From Morella rubra (taxonomy: Eukaryota; Streptophyta; Magnoliopsida; Fagales; Myricaceae): a DNA stretch of 64,000 nucleotides. Location of the stretch: the NCBI GenBank assembly GCA_003952965.2, contig CM025855.1:26889613-26953612 (forward strand), written 5' to 3'. Below the pieces are notes generated by a model, which saw nothing but the letters and a program-made list of their open reading frames with translations, did no database searches and had not been told where the DNA came from. Each line of letters starts with the position of its first letter. Within the stretch, counting starts at the first letter, position 1. A program made the position numbers and the translations under genes. Positions 22,524-34,634 of the stretch are shown in pieces.

Positions 22524-23927
22524 TGGAAAATATATACATGTTGCAGCCACATCCCAAGGCAGCCATGTTTCCTTTCCTGTAACTTCTAGCAATATATAGC
22601 CGTAATTAAATAAAATGGTTGCTCATGTACGAGCTGGTAGAGCAACTATATGTATCATTACCATTAAAATTAATTATATTTTCAATCATTAATTTATATG
22701 CCCTTTATTCCTTCTCTTCTCAAGTTGCAAAAAGTCCAACATAAATTGGTTATCTTTATTTAGTTACAGAAGTGCCATCTTCTTGCTTTGTTAACCCTCT
22801 CAGCCGTTTACACTTGCCTAAGCAAAACACATGTACTGATCAACGCATTTAAATGGCGTGGAAATGTGATCTGCCAACCAAACCCCTATACACAGATCCG
22901 GTAGTCCAACGGAGGCCCAAGCCAACATCACACATGCGGCATGCGGCAGCCGTGGCCTTCCCCGGAGACCTTCCATGATGAAGTAGTGGCACTCTGCCAT
23001 GTGCTTTTGTCCTTAACATTTCTATTTTTTATGTTTTCCCTGAGCAAGTGACCCTGTCCTCATCAGTGAAATCCATGCCTTTGGCAGTTTTTTAAGCTGT
23101 GAATAGACTGTAGGTGGGCATGAGCAATGTCTATTTTGTTTTCTTTTTCTTCATATTTTGTTCGTGATTGGTTAAATTTAGAAGACCATTCAATGGAACT
23201 CACAATTACCATGCCCGCAAAGCACTTGATATGTTCTTGTCTTTTTTTAATTCTTCGTTTCTCCGTTTCTGGTTGTGTTATATCTCGATACCAAAAGAGG
23301 TATCTATAAGACTAAAAGGGGTAGGTAAGAAGTGACCCAATAGTTCTGCTGAATTTGCTTCCAATAACGAAAGTAACTCCTATTGACTATCAAGCCACGT
23401 TACCACTAAACAACAATCGTATACATTGATATTTCATGTGTTTTGGAATGCCCGCCCCACCTCATCAACTCTTTTTGTTTTTATTTTGAGAAACATTGTC
23501 GTACACCTCATATTCAACATGTTTCTAAAGTTTTAATTTGTCTAATTAGGCCTCTCAAGTTAAAAAGAAAAAAAAATATTATTATTTCTGTTTGATTTGG
23601 CCATTAAACTAAATGAAAAATGATCAAAATGTCCCTCTAAAATAAAATTATTAAAAATTTGAGAAATTAATAAAAAATTAAAATCTTAAATGTAAATCCA
23701 TGTAGTGATAAATATTGAGGTAAAACCACTACTCCACAAGTAAAAATAAAAATCCCACATCCAAGAAAATCTTCTAAAAGATTTATAACAGTTGTTAATT
23801 AGCAAGAGGATATATATAAACAAACCTTTTATTTAATTAAAAGTATTTTTATGACGTTACAACATGAGAATCAAAGGAAACTTTAGTATATCCGAACCGT
23901 CTATGGCTGTCAAATACATATATTTTC
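22524..23927. repeat. F-G linker, inverted copy of the C-D and A-B linkers
   Basis: 22540-22980 is the inverse of 18650-19090 (D flank). 23190-23420 is the inverse of 4596-4822. 23440-23925 is the inverse of the A and C flanks. Together they mark F-G as the mirror image of the C-D pair. No gene is seen, and the stretch 22980-23190 has no match elsewhere in the window. Confidence 0.8.
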
Positions 23928-24067
23928 TTAATTGTTGTTGTCTGATCAAAATTATTTTTGGAAATAGTTAACCACATTCTCGTCCACTTAGAATGTCTTG
24001 GTCATAATTGGGATGTGATTGAATTGGGAATGTGGGAAGTAGCTTTGAATCTTTGGCTGCATTTGTT
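23928..24067 (-). pseudogene. Germin-like protein copy G, 3' end fragment
   Basis: The minus strand reads the last GLP codons (TTAGAATG..CAAAGC, VDENVVNYF-like, then the tail TCAGACAACAACAATTAA). The match covers about 80 bp well and a further 60 bp poorly, then is lost. The adjacent 3' flank is of the A/C type, so G is the mirror partner of C. It is far too short to function. Confidence 0.7.
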
Positions 24068-24119
24068 TTGATGTAAAATGAAGAAAATGATAAAATATTT
24101 GCAAGAAAAACTAAACAAG

Positions 24120-24737
24120 TTTATGTATTTGGCTAACTCCTGGAAAACTCACACGCAAGCTTAAAATCACATAGTACATGGTACGGAAACACTTTCCAAC
24201 CAATAGAATCAAACAGATTCGCATTAAACTCAATGAATCGTGAAGAACACGATCTTGCATGCGCGTTAATTAGAGAGAGAAACACTAACCTTGAGCTGTG
24301 AGATTTCACATAGCTGAGCTTTGATACTAGTGTAAGATTCGTAGTGGAATTTGAGGATAGTTGATTGTTAAAATCAAAGCAGTCTAAGCGTGCTGCCTCA
24401 TTCAAATCCACGCACACAATTCTTGAAAGAGAGAACTCTAGAGAGATATATTGTAGAGAGAGAACGATTCTTGCGTAAATGACCTTCTCTCATCTCAAAT
24501 GAAATTTTGAGCTATTTATAATGGCTTACTCAGAGCTTCAACTGTGGTTATGCGTGAGATCTTTAGAAATTTCAAATCTCAGCTGTAGAATCATCATGAA
24601 AAACTCTTTTCATTAACTCCTTATATTCTGTATTCCGAATTTATGGGTTTCTACAAATTGTGATCATGTCCATTAACATATCACAATTGACCCCCGAGAT
24701 AGTGAGACAATTTTTCGTGAAATTCCTTTTGCTAACA
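24120..24737 (-). mobile_element. Ty1-copia LTR with primer-binding site, remnant
   Basis: Read on the minus strand there is an LTR-like unit from about 24737 (TGTTAGC) to 24331 (TTACA), with a TATAAATAG box near 24520 and CT/GA-rich leader DNA. Directly after it comes TAGTATCAAAGCTC, close to the TGGTATCAGAGC primer site used by many plant copia elements (initiator Met-tRNA). About 200 bp of leader follow. The rest of the element and the other LTR are absent. The exact outer end is uncertain. It is a fossil. Confidence 0.6.
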
Positions 24738-24910
24738 ATTATTTGTTTATTTATCCTTCCACCATACTATATTCCACATTAGCTAATAGAACTAGAATAA
24801 TATCACCGATTAAGTCCCTAACTCATATAATTCTTAATTCACAATCTGTAACTCGTTATACTTTCAATTATTTCTAAAATAATTTCACAAATAAATAAAT
24901 AAATAAATAA

Positions 24911-24952
<42 letters not shown>

Positions 24953-25245
24953 TTTTAATTTTGACTTTTTCGCAAAATTCCACTGGCCAGTTATCTTGCT
25001 TGAGGAGTTTTGAGAAAAAGACGTAGCAAGCAAAGGGGACAATTTCTTAGTCTCCAAGTTTGGCCTCCATCGCTGCCGGTGGTGGCCAGTTGGTCGGGAA
25101 CCACACCAGGTGGGACCGATGTGGTCCCAGGCGGCTCCAACAGCACGGCTATGTGGCCTAACGGCCAACTGCAGCTGCTGCCAAGGTATACCCAGAAGGG
25201 TACACGACTTGGGCTATTTGGTCTCCCACGACCACCTAAGAAAGT
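24738..25245. other. Spacer with AAAT/AT microsatellite, no gene seen
   Basis: An (AAAT)n run followed by (AT)n and a T-run covers 24888-24956. 25060-25200 is a GC-richer unique stretch with short frames of no recognisable family. Confidence 0.55.
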
Positions 25246-25451
25246 AAAAAAATTTATAATAAGTTGCTCTACCTCTGTTACGGAAAGTAAAAGAAGAAGA
25301 TATAATAAGCAACCAATTTTATTTCAATATAATTATTGCTATGAGATTACAAAGGAATTGTAGGAAAACTCAATTTATTATTTGAACCAAATGATGGTTC
25401 AGTGTGGCTATTGTACCTATAGCTTTAATTCTTTAGCTTCCATCATTTGAC

Positions 25452-25838
25452 CTACTTCTCAAGATATTTAATCACATTCTTGTTCACTTGGAAGGCTTTG
25501 GAAAGAACATCGGGATTGATAGGAGGATCAGCGTCAAAGACTGCGTTAGCTATCGTGAATTACAGAACTTGCCGTTCGCGAATTCTGCAAAAATAAGAGT
25601 ACATTACTATCACAAATTATTCGAAATTGAAGCTTGTCAAGTTCTAACTACAGATGTGTGAATTTCTGTTACAATGACAAACAATATTACAGATGTGTGA
25701 GATCAATGATTCTAAAAGAACTGAATGATATTTCTGTGGACATACCATTAGAATCTTTGGTTGCAACACAAAAGCCTTGCAGGGGACTAGGGTCAGAAGC
25801 AGAGGCAAGGTAGCAGGCCAAAGCAAGCAGGAGCAAAG
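25452..25838 (-). pseudogene. Germin-like protein copy H, internally deleted, 5' cut by LINE
   Basis: Exon 1 on the minus strand (from about 25838 to 25746) reads LLLLALACYLASASDPSPLQ and CVATKDSN, then an intron opening GTATGT. Exon 2 starts EFANGKFC and after one more codon jumps to the C-terminal part ([26 protein letters not shown], stop at 25454-25452). Both germin boxes are deleted. The DNA after the stop (25246-25450) is the inverse of the copy E flank (13918-14060), so H is the mirror partner of E. The start codon and promoter are missing where the LINE begins. Confidence 0.85.
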
Positions 25839-25859
25839 GAAAAGGTCAGTTCTGGTTTT

Positions 25860-26423
25860 TTGGACGCGTTGCGCTTCGAGCTTCTAAAGGCTAAAGATAT
25901 ATGGGATGGCTCAAACCTTTCCGGGGAGAATGTTGGGCCAGAGAATTTTGAAAAGGTAGAGGTGCATCTGGAGAAACAAAGGCTTGCGAAGGGGCATGGA
26001 TTAGAATCTCTATCTGGAGTAGAGGTAGATCGACTGGGTAAAAAACCAAAAATGTGGAAGGGTAAAGGAAAATGGATGAGCCTCGCCAGCCTCAGTATTC
26101 GCAGTCCCGGAGGTATTGTAATCGGGCAGAAGAGGAAAACTGAAAAAGTAGTATCGGGGATAGCAAATTCTGATTGTGGTGATGGCATTGGAATATCTAA
26201 AGGGGACGGTGAGTTTTCTACTCAGGTAGTAAAGCTACAACCCATAGTGAAATGGATTCAGATAGAGAAAAATTGCAAAAAGATTCAAAAGCACAAGCAG
26301 AAGGTTCAGGAAGACATCCTGAGGGCGGGAGCTCAGGATGCAAACAATGGTGACGACAGTGCACAGGCTGAAGAGGTGGGCCAGACCACGCCCCCCACAG
26401 TCCAAAGACGACCTTTTTTTTGA
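25860..26423 (+). pseudogene. LINE ORF1, C-terminal part
   Basis: An open frame of 187 codons, Lys/Glu-rich and low in complexity, like the C-terminal half of plant LINE ORF1. The zinc knuckle and N-terminal domain are missing because of 5' truncation. It stops with TGA at 26421-26423, just before the ORF2 start region, which agrees with the ORF1/ORF2 spacing of the first LINE. Recognition rests mainly on position. Confidence 0.6.
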
Positions 26424-29400
26424 ATTGTTGAGGTATCGCCCAAGCCTTGACAATCAGAACGCTGAGGGCAATGTTGAGGCAATCCAATCCGGATTGTCTC
26501 TGCATAGTGGAGACAAAAATCTCTACTGCTTCGTGTGTGTTAGAGAAGTTGGGTTTTCCGGATTCAGTGGAGATTCCTGCTGAGGGTCTTCGTGGTGGCA
26601 TGATTTTTGCATGGCGAAGAGGTTTCGATTTCGATGTGCTGGTCACCAAACAAAACCTACTTAGTATTATTGTTTATGGTGATATTCAGCCTTGGGCATT
26701 GTCCTTTATTCAGAGTTCGTGTGAAGCTAGTGGCAAGGAATTATTTTGGGAGGACTTGGAGCGAGTTGAGAGTTCTTTTGGTGGACCATGGTTGATCATG
26801 GGGATTTTAATGTAGTTTCCAGTCAACACGAGAAGTGGGGCGGTCGGCCTTACGCTTCATCCTCTTCGGATGGCTTCTTTATTTTTAAGATGGGGCAGGG
26901 CCTGGTCGACGTGGGTAATGTGGGTCCAACCTTCACTTGGAGTAATGGGAGGTATGGTTTTCAGCAGATAAAGGAGAAGCTTGATAAAGGTCTAGCTAAT
27001 GGAGAGTGGATGACCCTTTTTTCGAGAGCTTTGATCAGTGTATTGCCTAGGTATGCGTCTGATCACGCTCCTATTCTTTTAAATACTTCAGGAGCTATGG
27101 GGGCTGGCCCGAAGCCTTTCCGCTTTGAAAGCATTTAGATCAGGGAGGTATCTAGCATGGACGTGGTGAAGCAGGCTTGGAGACGTCTGTTTGTGGGGTC
27201 GGCCTCATTCCGTTTAGTGCTGCGCATTAAAGATACTAAAGAGCACTGTTGAAATGGAATAGAGAAGTTTTTGGTGTGATCCAGACACAAATCAAGCAGC
27301 TCAACAATCAGCTGCTTGCTATTCAATCGGACACCCCATTTGAACTAAACTTGGAAGCGGAACGAAGCCTTCAATTGGAGTTGATGGAGGCTATGAAGAA
27401 GGAGGAAGGTCTTTGGAAGCAGAAATCCAGAATTAGTTGGCTGACAATTACGGATCTCAACACACGGTATTTTCATCTGTCCACCATTATACGGAGGCGT
27501 CGTAACAGTATAGAGAGACTGAAAAATAGAGAAGGACTCTGGATTTAAGGAAGGGGTGACATTGGCAGCCGTGTGGAAGGGTATTTTCAGAACTTGTATG
27601 CTTCTTATTGTGGGGAGTTGGACGGTAACCTGCAGGAGCTCATTCAGCCGAGCATTTCAGCGGAGGAGAATCAGTGTCTCTGTGCTTTGCCGAATATAGA
27701 GGAGAAAAAAAATGCTGTTTTTCAGCTAGGAGCTCATAAAGCGCTAGGGCCAGATGGGTTTTCAACTTTGTTTTCCTAGCACCATTGGGAGGTGGTGGGA
27801 GTGGCTCTTGTCGAGATGGTCATGCATTTTTTTTGGATGGGTAACATACTTAGGCAGCTAAACCACAGTTTCTTGGTTCTCTTGCCAAAGGTGATCATCC
27901 AACAAGAATAGAGCAATACCGCACTATTAGCCTTTGTAACGTGGCTTACAAAGTGGTGTCGAAAATATTGGCCGGTAGGCTCAAAGAGGTGCTGCAGAAT
28001 TGATTTCTCCCTACCAAGCGGCCTTTGTGCCTGGTAGGACTATTCAAGAAAATTCTATACTCGGCCAGGAGGTGTTGCATTCCATGAAATCTAAAAGAGG
28101 TCAGAAAGGGTTGCTTGCCTTGAAACTAGATATGGAGAAAGCTTATGATCACATGGAGTGGGGGTTCATTTTGCAGGTGTTGCATTGTTTTGGATTTGGC
28201 GAGAGATGGTTCCGTAGGATCGACCAGTGTATATCCACGGTTTCTTTTTCGGTTCTGATCAATGGGTTGCCCTTTGGTTTTTTCAGACCCTCGAAAGGGC
28301 TTCGACAAGGAGACACTTATCTTCTTTTCTATTTATCTTGGGTTTGGAGGTGTTTTCGAGATTGATGGAAAGAGAGGCAAGGAGGGGAAGCATTCACGGT
28401 ATCGAAGTGTCACGGGCAGCCCCCTCCATTTCTCATTTGCTTTTTGCTGACGACTTAGCTTATTTTCAGCTGGGCAAATGTGAGGGAAGCAAACCGGATT
28501 CTTGCTATATTCAGGAGGATTACTCTCGGTGGTCGGGTCAAAAAGTGAACTTGGCAAAATCAGCCCTGTTTTGCACCAAGAACACCCACCCTGTTGTGAT
28601 TGAAGAAATCTGCAACATCCTTCATGTGAAGGAGCTGGGTTTGGACAGCAAATAATTAGGTCTCCTTCTTTTCATTAGTAGATCGAAGAAGAAATCTTTC
28701 AATGATATCAAAGAAAAAGTTCTCTCAAAAGTGGCCGATGGAAGATGCGAACTCTTTCGCAAGCGGGGAGGACTACTTTGATAAAAGCCGTGGCTACTGC
28801 TATGCCACAATACTGTATGTTGACTTTCTTCCTCCTTAAAGGTTGGTGTGATGAGATTGACCGGGTTATTAAAGATTTTTTGTGGGGTTTCCTGACTCAA
28901 AAAAAGAGGAGCTTCAAGCCAAAAGCTTGGGATTCAATTTGTTTACTGAAAACTTTGGGGGGTATCAGCATTAGAAAAATGTATGAGATCAACTTGGCGC
29001 TCGTAGCAAAATTGGGCTGGCAGTTTTTTAATGATCCGGACAGACTATGGGTGCGAATTGCTAAAGCAAAATACAAGAATCTTTCTCCTTTTATCCCCCC
29101 CAGGTGTTGGGTAATTGTTCTGTTTTCTGGAAGGGTTTATGTCAGGCAACACCCCTTCTGAGCTCTGGTATTTGTTTGTGGCCCCGAAATGGGAATTCGG
29201 TGCGTATTAAAGAGGATCTGTGGCTCCCAGAAGGGCTGGATTTTAAACCAACTTGGAGAACTGACGTCATGATGGTCAGTCAATTGGTTTGGCCTGAAGT
29301 GAGGATGTGGAACGTTGACCTGCTGAGGAGTATGTTTGTGCAGGACTTGGTGGATGCCATTCTCAGGCTACCAGTGCCGAATCCATTCTTGGTTGACAAA

Positions 29401-30400
29401 TGGATTTGGACAAAGGAGAAAAGTGGGATTATCTCAGTTAAATCATTGGTGATTTTTGAGCACTTACGCAGTCCTCCGGATAGGGTGGTTTTGGACGTTG
29501 GCTCGTGGGAAAAGCTATGGAGATTGAAGCTACAAGACCGGCTCAAACTAACACTTTGGAAGGTGGCCTCGGGTGTGCTTAAAACCAGGGGCAATTTGGC
29601 TCGGATTCTCCATTGTGAAGACGAGGCAGCCTTCCAATGTCATTTTTGCAAGCAGTACCCTGAAGACACAATTCACCTCCTTGATAGATGCAGTGTGGCC
29701 GCTATTCCGCGGAGAGAATCCCCTTGGGCTATACCAATGGATTCTTTGGATCTAGTATCTCCTAGAGATCTGATTTATACGGTGCTTAATGCAGACAGTG
29801 TTTTGAGAGTTAGCAAAGCCTGTCTGAACGACTTTTCCCTTAACGCCGCCATTGTCATCGATAGCCTTTGGTTCTTGCGGAACAAAATCATTCACGAAGA
29901 GGTGGATGTGGACGTTGATGGGCTGGTGGGGTCTATTCGGAAATACTTTGCTGAGCATGCCTCAGCTTGGATCAACAGGGGTGGTCTCGGTGTTTTGAAG
30001 TGATGTGCATCTAGGTTGGGATGGTTGAAGCTTAATTCGGATATTGCTGTTCGTCCTAATGAGTCGTTCATAACTATTTTGGCTAAAAATTTTCTCAGTT
30101 CCCTCTGTATAGCATACATGGAACGTTTAGCTGCTATAAACCTGCTGATTGGGGAGGCTTGTGCGCTGGCTGTAGCGATGGATTTCGCTCGGGCAAAGAA
30201 GCGGGCTAAGATTGAGTTCGATGGTGATTCTCTTGTGCTGTGCAAGGAGCTTTTGTCTTCTTCTCTTCCTAGCTGGTGTATTGCTTCTTTGGTCGAGTCT
30301 ATTATGGATGGCTTGCAGGAGTTTCGGGAGTGAAAGATTGCTTGGGTTCTTCGGAAGTGTAATCGCTTGGCTCATAGTCTTGCGGCTTGGGTGGCGCATT
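26424..30400 (+). pseudogene. LINE ORF2 relic: endonuclease, reverse transcriptase, zf-RVT, RNase H
   Basis: Endonuclease pieces run from about 26430 (NC-GIAQALTIRTLRAM, CLCIVETKI) to YASDHAPILL near 27055. Reverse transcriptase motifs are AAFVPGRTIQENSIL (28020), KLDMEKAYDHMEW (28120), GLRQGD (28297) and FADD (28443). A zf-RVT region follows (LKLQDRLKLTLWKVASGVL near 29530, then CHFCKQYPEDTIHLLDRC). RNase H-like pieces are LKLNSDIAV (30025) and IEFDGDSLVL (30212). Frame changes occur around 26500, 26815, 28330 and 28470, stops near 27139, 27546, 27777, 28653 and 30001. The order is the same as in the first LINE. Confidence 0.87.
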
Positions 30401-30516
30401 CGGGTTGCGTTGGTTTTTTTTCATGCTTTTGATGTTCCCTAGCATATCCTATTGTGATATGCGTGCTTGTTCTTTTTTTCCGTAATTTGATGAGTTATTA
30501 CTTACCCAAAAAAACA

Positions 30517-31690
30517 ATTAAGAACTAGATTTCACGGTGACGTGAACAACACTTTCACAATCCAACTATATGGGCCGTTTATGGGCACAAGAAGACACGG
30601 GCCTTGGAGCACATTTAAGCTAAAACTGGGCCACGTAAAAGGAAATTAAAACCTGCTCGTGGCCTAATGAACGTAAATTTGTCTGTGTAATAAATTGAAC
30701 ATCTTATGCAATTTGGTATAGCTTAAAACCCCGTGTCTTCCTCCGTTCAAAAAATGCTTGAGCCCAACTCAGCTTCTCATTATGACCTGAAACCACACAA
30801 AGAGGAAAAATGCAGATGAAAACACTGGCATTGATCAGTATGAATTTCATCTGCCTAAAAACCGTTCAATCTTTTGTAAATAGAGGGAAGAAATATGGAG
30901 TCGCTTTCAATCCTTATTACGCGGGTCAAGAAACTGGGAAACACTGATTTCAGCTTCCTATCTGATGCTCGCATATCATGTCAAACATACTGAAGTAAAC
31001 AAATTGACAACGGAACAGAGCTTTGGCAAGTGAAAAATATGTATCTATATGTATGTATGGAAGGAATAAGGCAAGTGAAAAATCAATCAGTTTTTTTTTT
31101 TTCCGGAAACTCACAACGATAGCGTGTCCAATGTGTAAGAAACGTGATTTCCAGTAACCCGCAAAACAATTCGCGTGATAATCTTCAAACGTCTCTGGGC
31201 TAACTAAACGGAGCTCTGGGTACATGAGCCAATAGGCTCAAATGGGCAGCTAACAAAAGCGAAACAAATCTTAGCCCAATTAGGTGATGTTTGACTGTTA
31301 AAATTTTGGAGTAAGTAAAAATTTTAGGACGTTAAAATTAGTGAAAAAAATAAAAAGAGAGATTATTTGAATAAATTTTTTATATTTATTAATAGCGAAA
31401 AGTGATAATTTTATAGAGAAAAAGAATTTTATACAGTTATTTTATTGAGCTCAAAAATTTGACTCCCGAACCTCTTCCTAATGCCGACGCCCAGTACTTA
31501 AATGAGAGGAAAATTCAAAACGCAAGCTTAAAACGTGTTTGACACTAGACAGTTAAAAGCGATTCAGGCCTCCAACTCCCAAGCCGCAACGGTCGAATAT
31601 AATACATTCAATTTTTCAAGTAAAAGCTCGCAAACGGCCGAATATCGCCCATTTTCTGTCTCTTTCTCGCTCTGCGTCTCTTCGTTCATC
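30517..31690. other. Spacer, no gene seen
   Basis: Unique AT-rich DNA. A segment near 31281-31450 (TTTGACTGTTAAAATTTTGG) resembles the MITE-like DNA at 37180-37340 but lacks a matching second end. No recognisable coding frame is seen. Confidence 0.45.
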
Positions 31691-31699
31691 CATCATAGC

Positions 31700-31862
31700 C
31701 TCAACTCGATCTCCAAGGTGAGAGTCATTGTGAGGGTGCGCCACTTCCTCCTTCGCGAGATTTTCGACAAGAACGGAGACCGACACCATGCGTTTCAGTT
31801 CTTGATCAAGGCTCCGATTCAGGCCAAGATGTCGCTGTCTATCTCAAAGATAGAGATACCAG
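31700..31862 (+). pseudogene. Kinesin motor domain, first-exon fragment (KIN-10-like)
   Basis: The frame reads SISKVRVIVRVRHFLLREI, close to the start of plant kinesin motor domains (SKVRVIVRVRPFLP). After GGAGAC near 31771 the match continues in another frame as TPCVSVLDQGSD then DVAVYLKDRDT, so one base is missing. A GT (CAGGTGAAT) follows at 31863 as expected of an exon end. The two Pro of the RVRPFLP motif are His and Leu. No P-loop or switch regions are found downstream. The family call is from memory of the motif; KIN-10 is a best guess. Confidence 0.6.
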
Positions 31863-32298
31863 GTGAATAGTTATTGACTACTCAATTGCAATCTGTGAAG
31901 GAAATATCTCTAGGTCTTGCGTTTTGATTTGATTTTTGGCTAAGAATTTTTTAGTGGGTGTTTTGTGAACCATCGCTAAAGGTCCGCGCCAACGTGTTTT
32001 TTTTGTTTTTTTTTTCCTATAAGAACGCCAGTATTATCAATTTTAAAAATGTTGCAATAAATATATGTGTAAAAACCTGCATTTTTTTTTTAATATATTT
32101 TCCTGTAATATAAATTTTATTACAGATTTTAATTGATTGATGTAAAAAGAGAAAAGTATAATAAAATAAAATATATTTCATAATTGACTAAATAACCACG
32201 TCTTACAAGTTTTGCAACAAACACAAAAAAGTTCTAAAAGTTTCTCATCAGTCTAAAAATTAACAAGTAATGACATTCAACAACAAATAACTACAACT

Positions 32299-32450
32299 TT
32301 AATTCTTAGCAGCTTCAGCATTGGCACCATCACTATTTGCACCATCATCATTAGCATCAGCACCAGCACTCTCACCATCAACATTAGTGGTGGAACCAAG
32401 ACTAAAGTTGAGGGAGGCAAACTCCGAAGGCGAAATGACAATTTTTTTTT
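32299..32450 (-). other. Possible terminal exon, unrecognised
   Basis: The minus strand after an AG at about 32451 reads KKKIVISPSEFASLNFSLG and then an Ala/Asp/Asn-rich acidic tail with repeated GADAND and NSDGAN words, ending KN and TAA (32301-32299), about 50 codons. The amino-acid composition looks like a genuine acidic C-terminus, not random AT-rich translation, but no upstream exon was found and no family is recognised. Confidence 0.22.
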
Positions 32451-33014
32451 CTACTTAATGCAAAAGGTGTTTTAGAATTAAAATAACGAAAAACATTAAA
32501 AATATTGAAATATACTACCGTAGCTCCCTAAAAAATATTCTAACCACTCGTAATTTTTTAACCATAACTCTCTAAAACCCCTTATTATCTCATATTGCTT
32601 ATTGGGTTTAAACCATAACTCTCTAAAACCCTTCATTGTTTTCCCATATTTCTTCTTGGGAAAATCATGGCCAACAGGTCATGTGATTGATAAAGACCTT
32701 TGATCAAGTACTCTCTAATCCTAAGATCATATTCTTCAATGGGTTTACGTAATCATGAGTCAGCAACAATATCATCAAAACTAAACAAAAGACGAGATCT
32801 TTTCAAACTAGTATTCGCATCAGAAGTAGGAGAACTAGACAACTCGACGCTGGTTGACTTTTTTTTTTTTTATCAAAAACTTATCCATAATCTAAACAAA
32901 ACAAAACGAAAATTCATCAACCAATTCAATTCACTAATAAAAAGTAAGAACAATAGAACTTTAGACACCAATGTTCTGATATCTTCATATATACAACATT
33001 TACATGTATGCTAA

Positions 33015-33746
33015 GGGGTTGTTTGTTTGGGCAGAATTTGGAAAATTCGCATTCAACTAAAAAAAACTCCCACCAAACATGATTTATTTGAGGATGCAGT
33101 TCATTAGTTTCTTATTTTGCCCTGGCCATATTTATACAGAATTACCAAAATACCCTTCAGTCATGTGTTGCTTATATCAAAACCGAAGGGTAAAATGAGA
33201 TTTTTAAAAACACATGGCCCCCACACGATCAGTACATTAAATATTCGAATATGTGAATGGACGAAATATCCCAAATAATTTAACCAAGTTGAAGTTTTGG
33301 TTGAGGGCGATTTGGTCATTTCATACTACCATTTAATAACCTGCGGCATTTGTCTCCCCTCTTTTCCTGCATAGCCTGACAGCTTGTCAGTGAGATGCTG
33401 GCGTCAAACACATGATTTGTCTTCTTGTTCTTTGCTTCGTTTTTTTTTCTTTTTATAAACGCATCAATCAGGTTTGTCTTCTTCTTCTCTTTTTTTTTTT
33501 AATACCTTTATAATATTTTTATCGTAATAAAAAAAAAAAAATCGAAATAATATTAATAAATATTATAAATAAATAATATTATTTTACATTTTATATACTT
33601 CGCTCATCCCAATAAAAATAATTTACAAACAACAACTTTAAAAATCATCATTATTTTTTTTACAACTCAACAATTTCTACACAAACACCAATACAACTCC
33701 ATCACCACTTGAAAATTTTCAAAATACTATCAAAATGAACATTCCC
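33015..33746. mobile_element. MITE-like element, GGGnnTGTTTGTTTTG family
   Basis: The left end GGGGTTGTTTGTTTGGG follows TAA, and the inverted right end is GGGAATGTTCATTTTG. Inside near the right end is the TTGTGTAGAAATTGTTGAGTTG word (inverted) shared with the nested MITE at 16877. 732 bp, no ORF. The ends are related but not perfect and the target duplication is not exact. Confidence 0.5.
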
Positions 33747-33749
33747 TAG

Positions 33750-34600
33750 GCTACGATCGTGTTCAACATATTAAGTAATTGAAATATAAATGGACAAAGA
33801 TTTATAGACTCCATATCTTCTCTCTCCCTCTCTCTTACGCATGGGATGTGAAAAATCTAAGACAAGTAATCAACATGTAATTGAGAAATCTGGGACAAGT
33901 AATCAACATGTAATTCTCCTACCTACTCTACTGCTGAATAACTCTTCAAACTTATCTAAATAAATTTTCCCCAAAAACAGCGGGACTATATTGCCAGATT
34001 CTGGCACTCTATTAGTAGAAAATATGTGTATTGACTACAAAATTTATAGTAAAATAGATATAATGAACAGAAACAATAAAAAAGCCATGATGTTGAAAGA
34101 CTTGACTTATAAACCACAACACATTAAACTTATTCATAGCATAAAAAATAGTGGAACTATATATATATTTTTCACAGAACCAAGGGGGTAGCCGCCCTGG
34201 CTTGACCCCCCTTGGGTCCGCCATTGATCAACATTGTCTGCATTGCAATATTAGAAAATTAACAAACAATAATAACATAAACAAAGATAAAAATAAATAA
34301 ATACAACACGAGAGCTTAGTACACTTAAAATCAAATTTATAGCAGTCTGGTTTGCAATTAAAAAATCTAACCCAATCAATAAATTAAATCTCACATCCTA
34401 ATGCAGAAATCTTAATGTGTATCTCAACCCAATCAATGAATTAAAATTCCTATCTCCCATGAGTAGGAAAGAAATCCTCCCCATTTCCCACTTTTAACTA
34501 TTGAGAAAACAAAAGAGAAAAATTAGTCTGAGAGCAAATTTCACCATTCCAGTGTAGGAATAGTACTCAAAACAAACCCGGGGGGTTACATCTACACAAA
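33750..34600. other. Spacer, no gene seen
   Basis: AT-rich. CTGGCTTGACCCCCCTTGGGTCCGCC at 34198-34223 looks like one end of a hAT-type element, but no partner end was found. A direct repeat of a 30-bp phrase (GGGACAAGTAATCAACATGTAATT type) occurs at 33862 and 33894. Confidence 0.4.
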
Positions 34601-34634
34601 ATCGCTCGATGACCAATAAGAGAAATACTCTAGG

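Larger units (their letters stand above)
25839..30516 (+). mobile_element. Second LINE-1-type retrotransposon, 5' truncated
   Basis: Plus-strand element beginning inside ORF1 and ending at TTACTTACCC followed by a short A-run (30503-30516). ORF1 tail and ORF2 are both present and ORF2 is broken by several stops and frame changes, more than the LINE at 4.8-10.3 kb, so it is probably older. Its left end abuts exon 1 of GLP copy H; the missing 5' part of H is not found after the A-run, so DNA was lost at or after insertion. No target duplication was found. Confidence 0.88.

Noticed and set aside
34198-34223. End of a hAT element (CTTGACCCCCCTTGGGTCCGCC)
   Set aside because: No inverted partner and no 8-bp duplication found within several kb.
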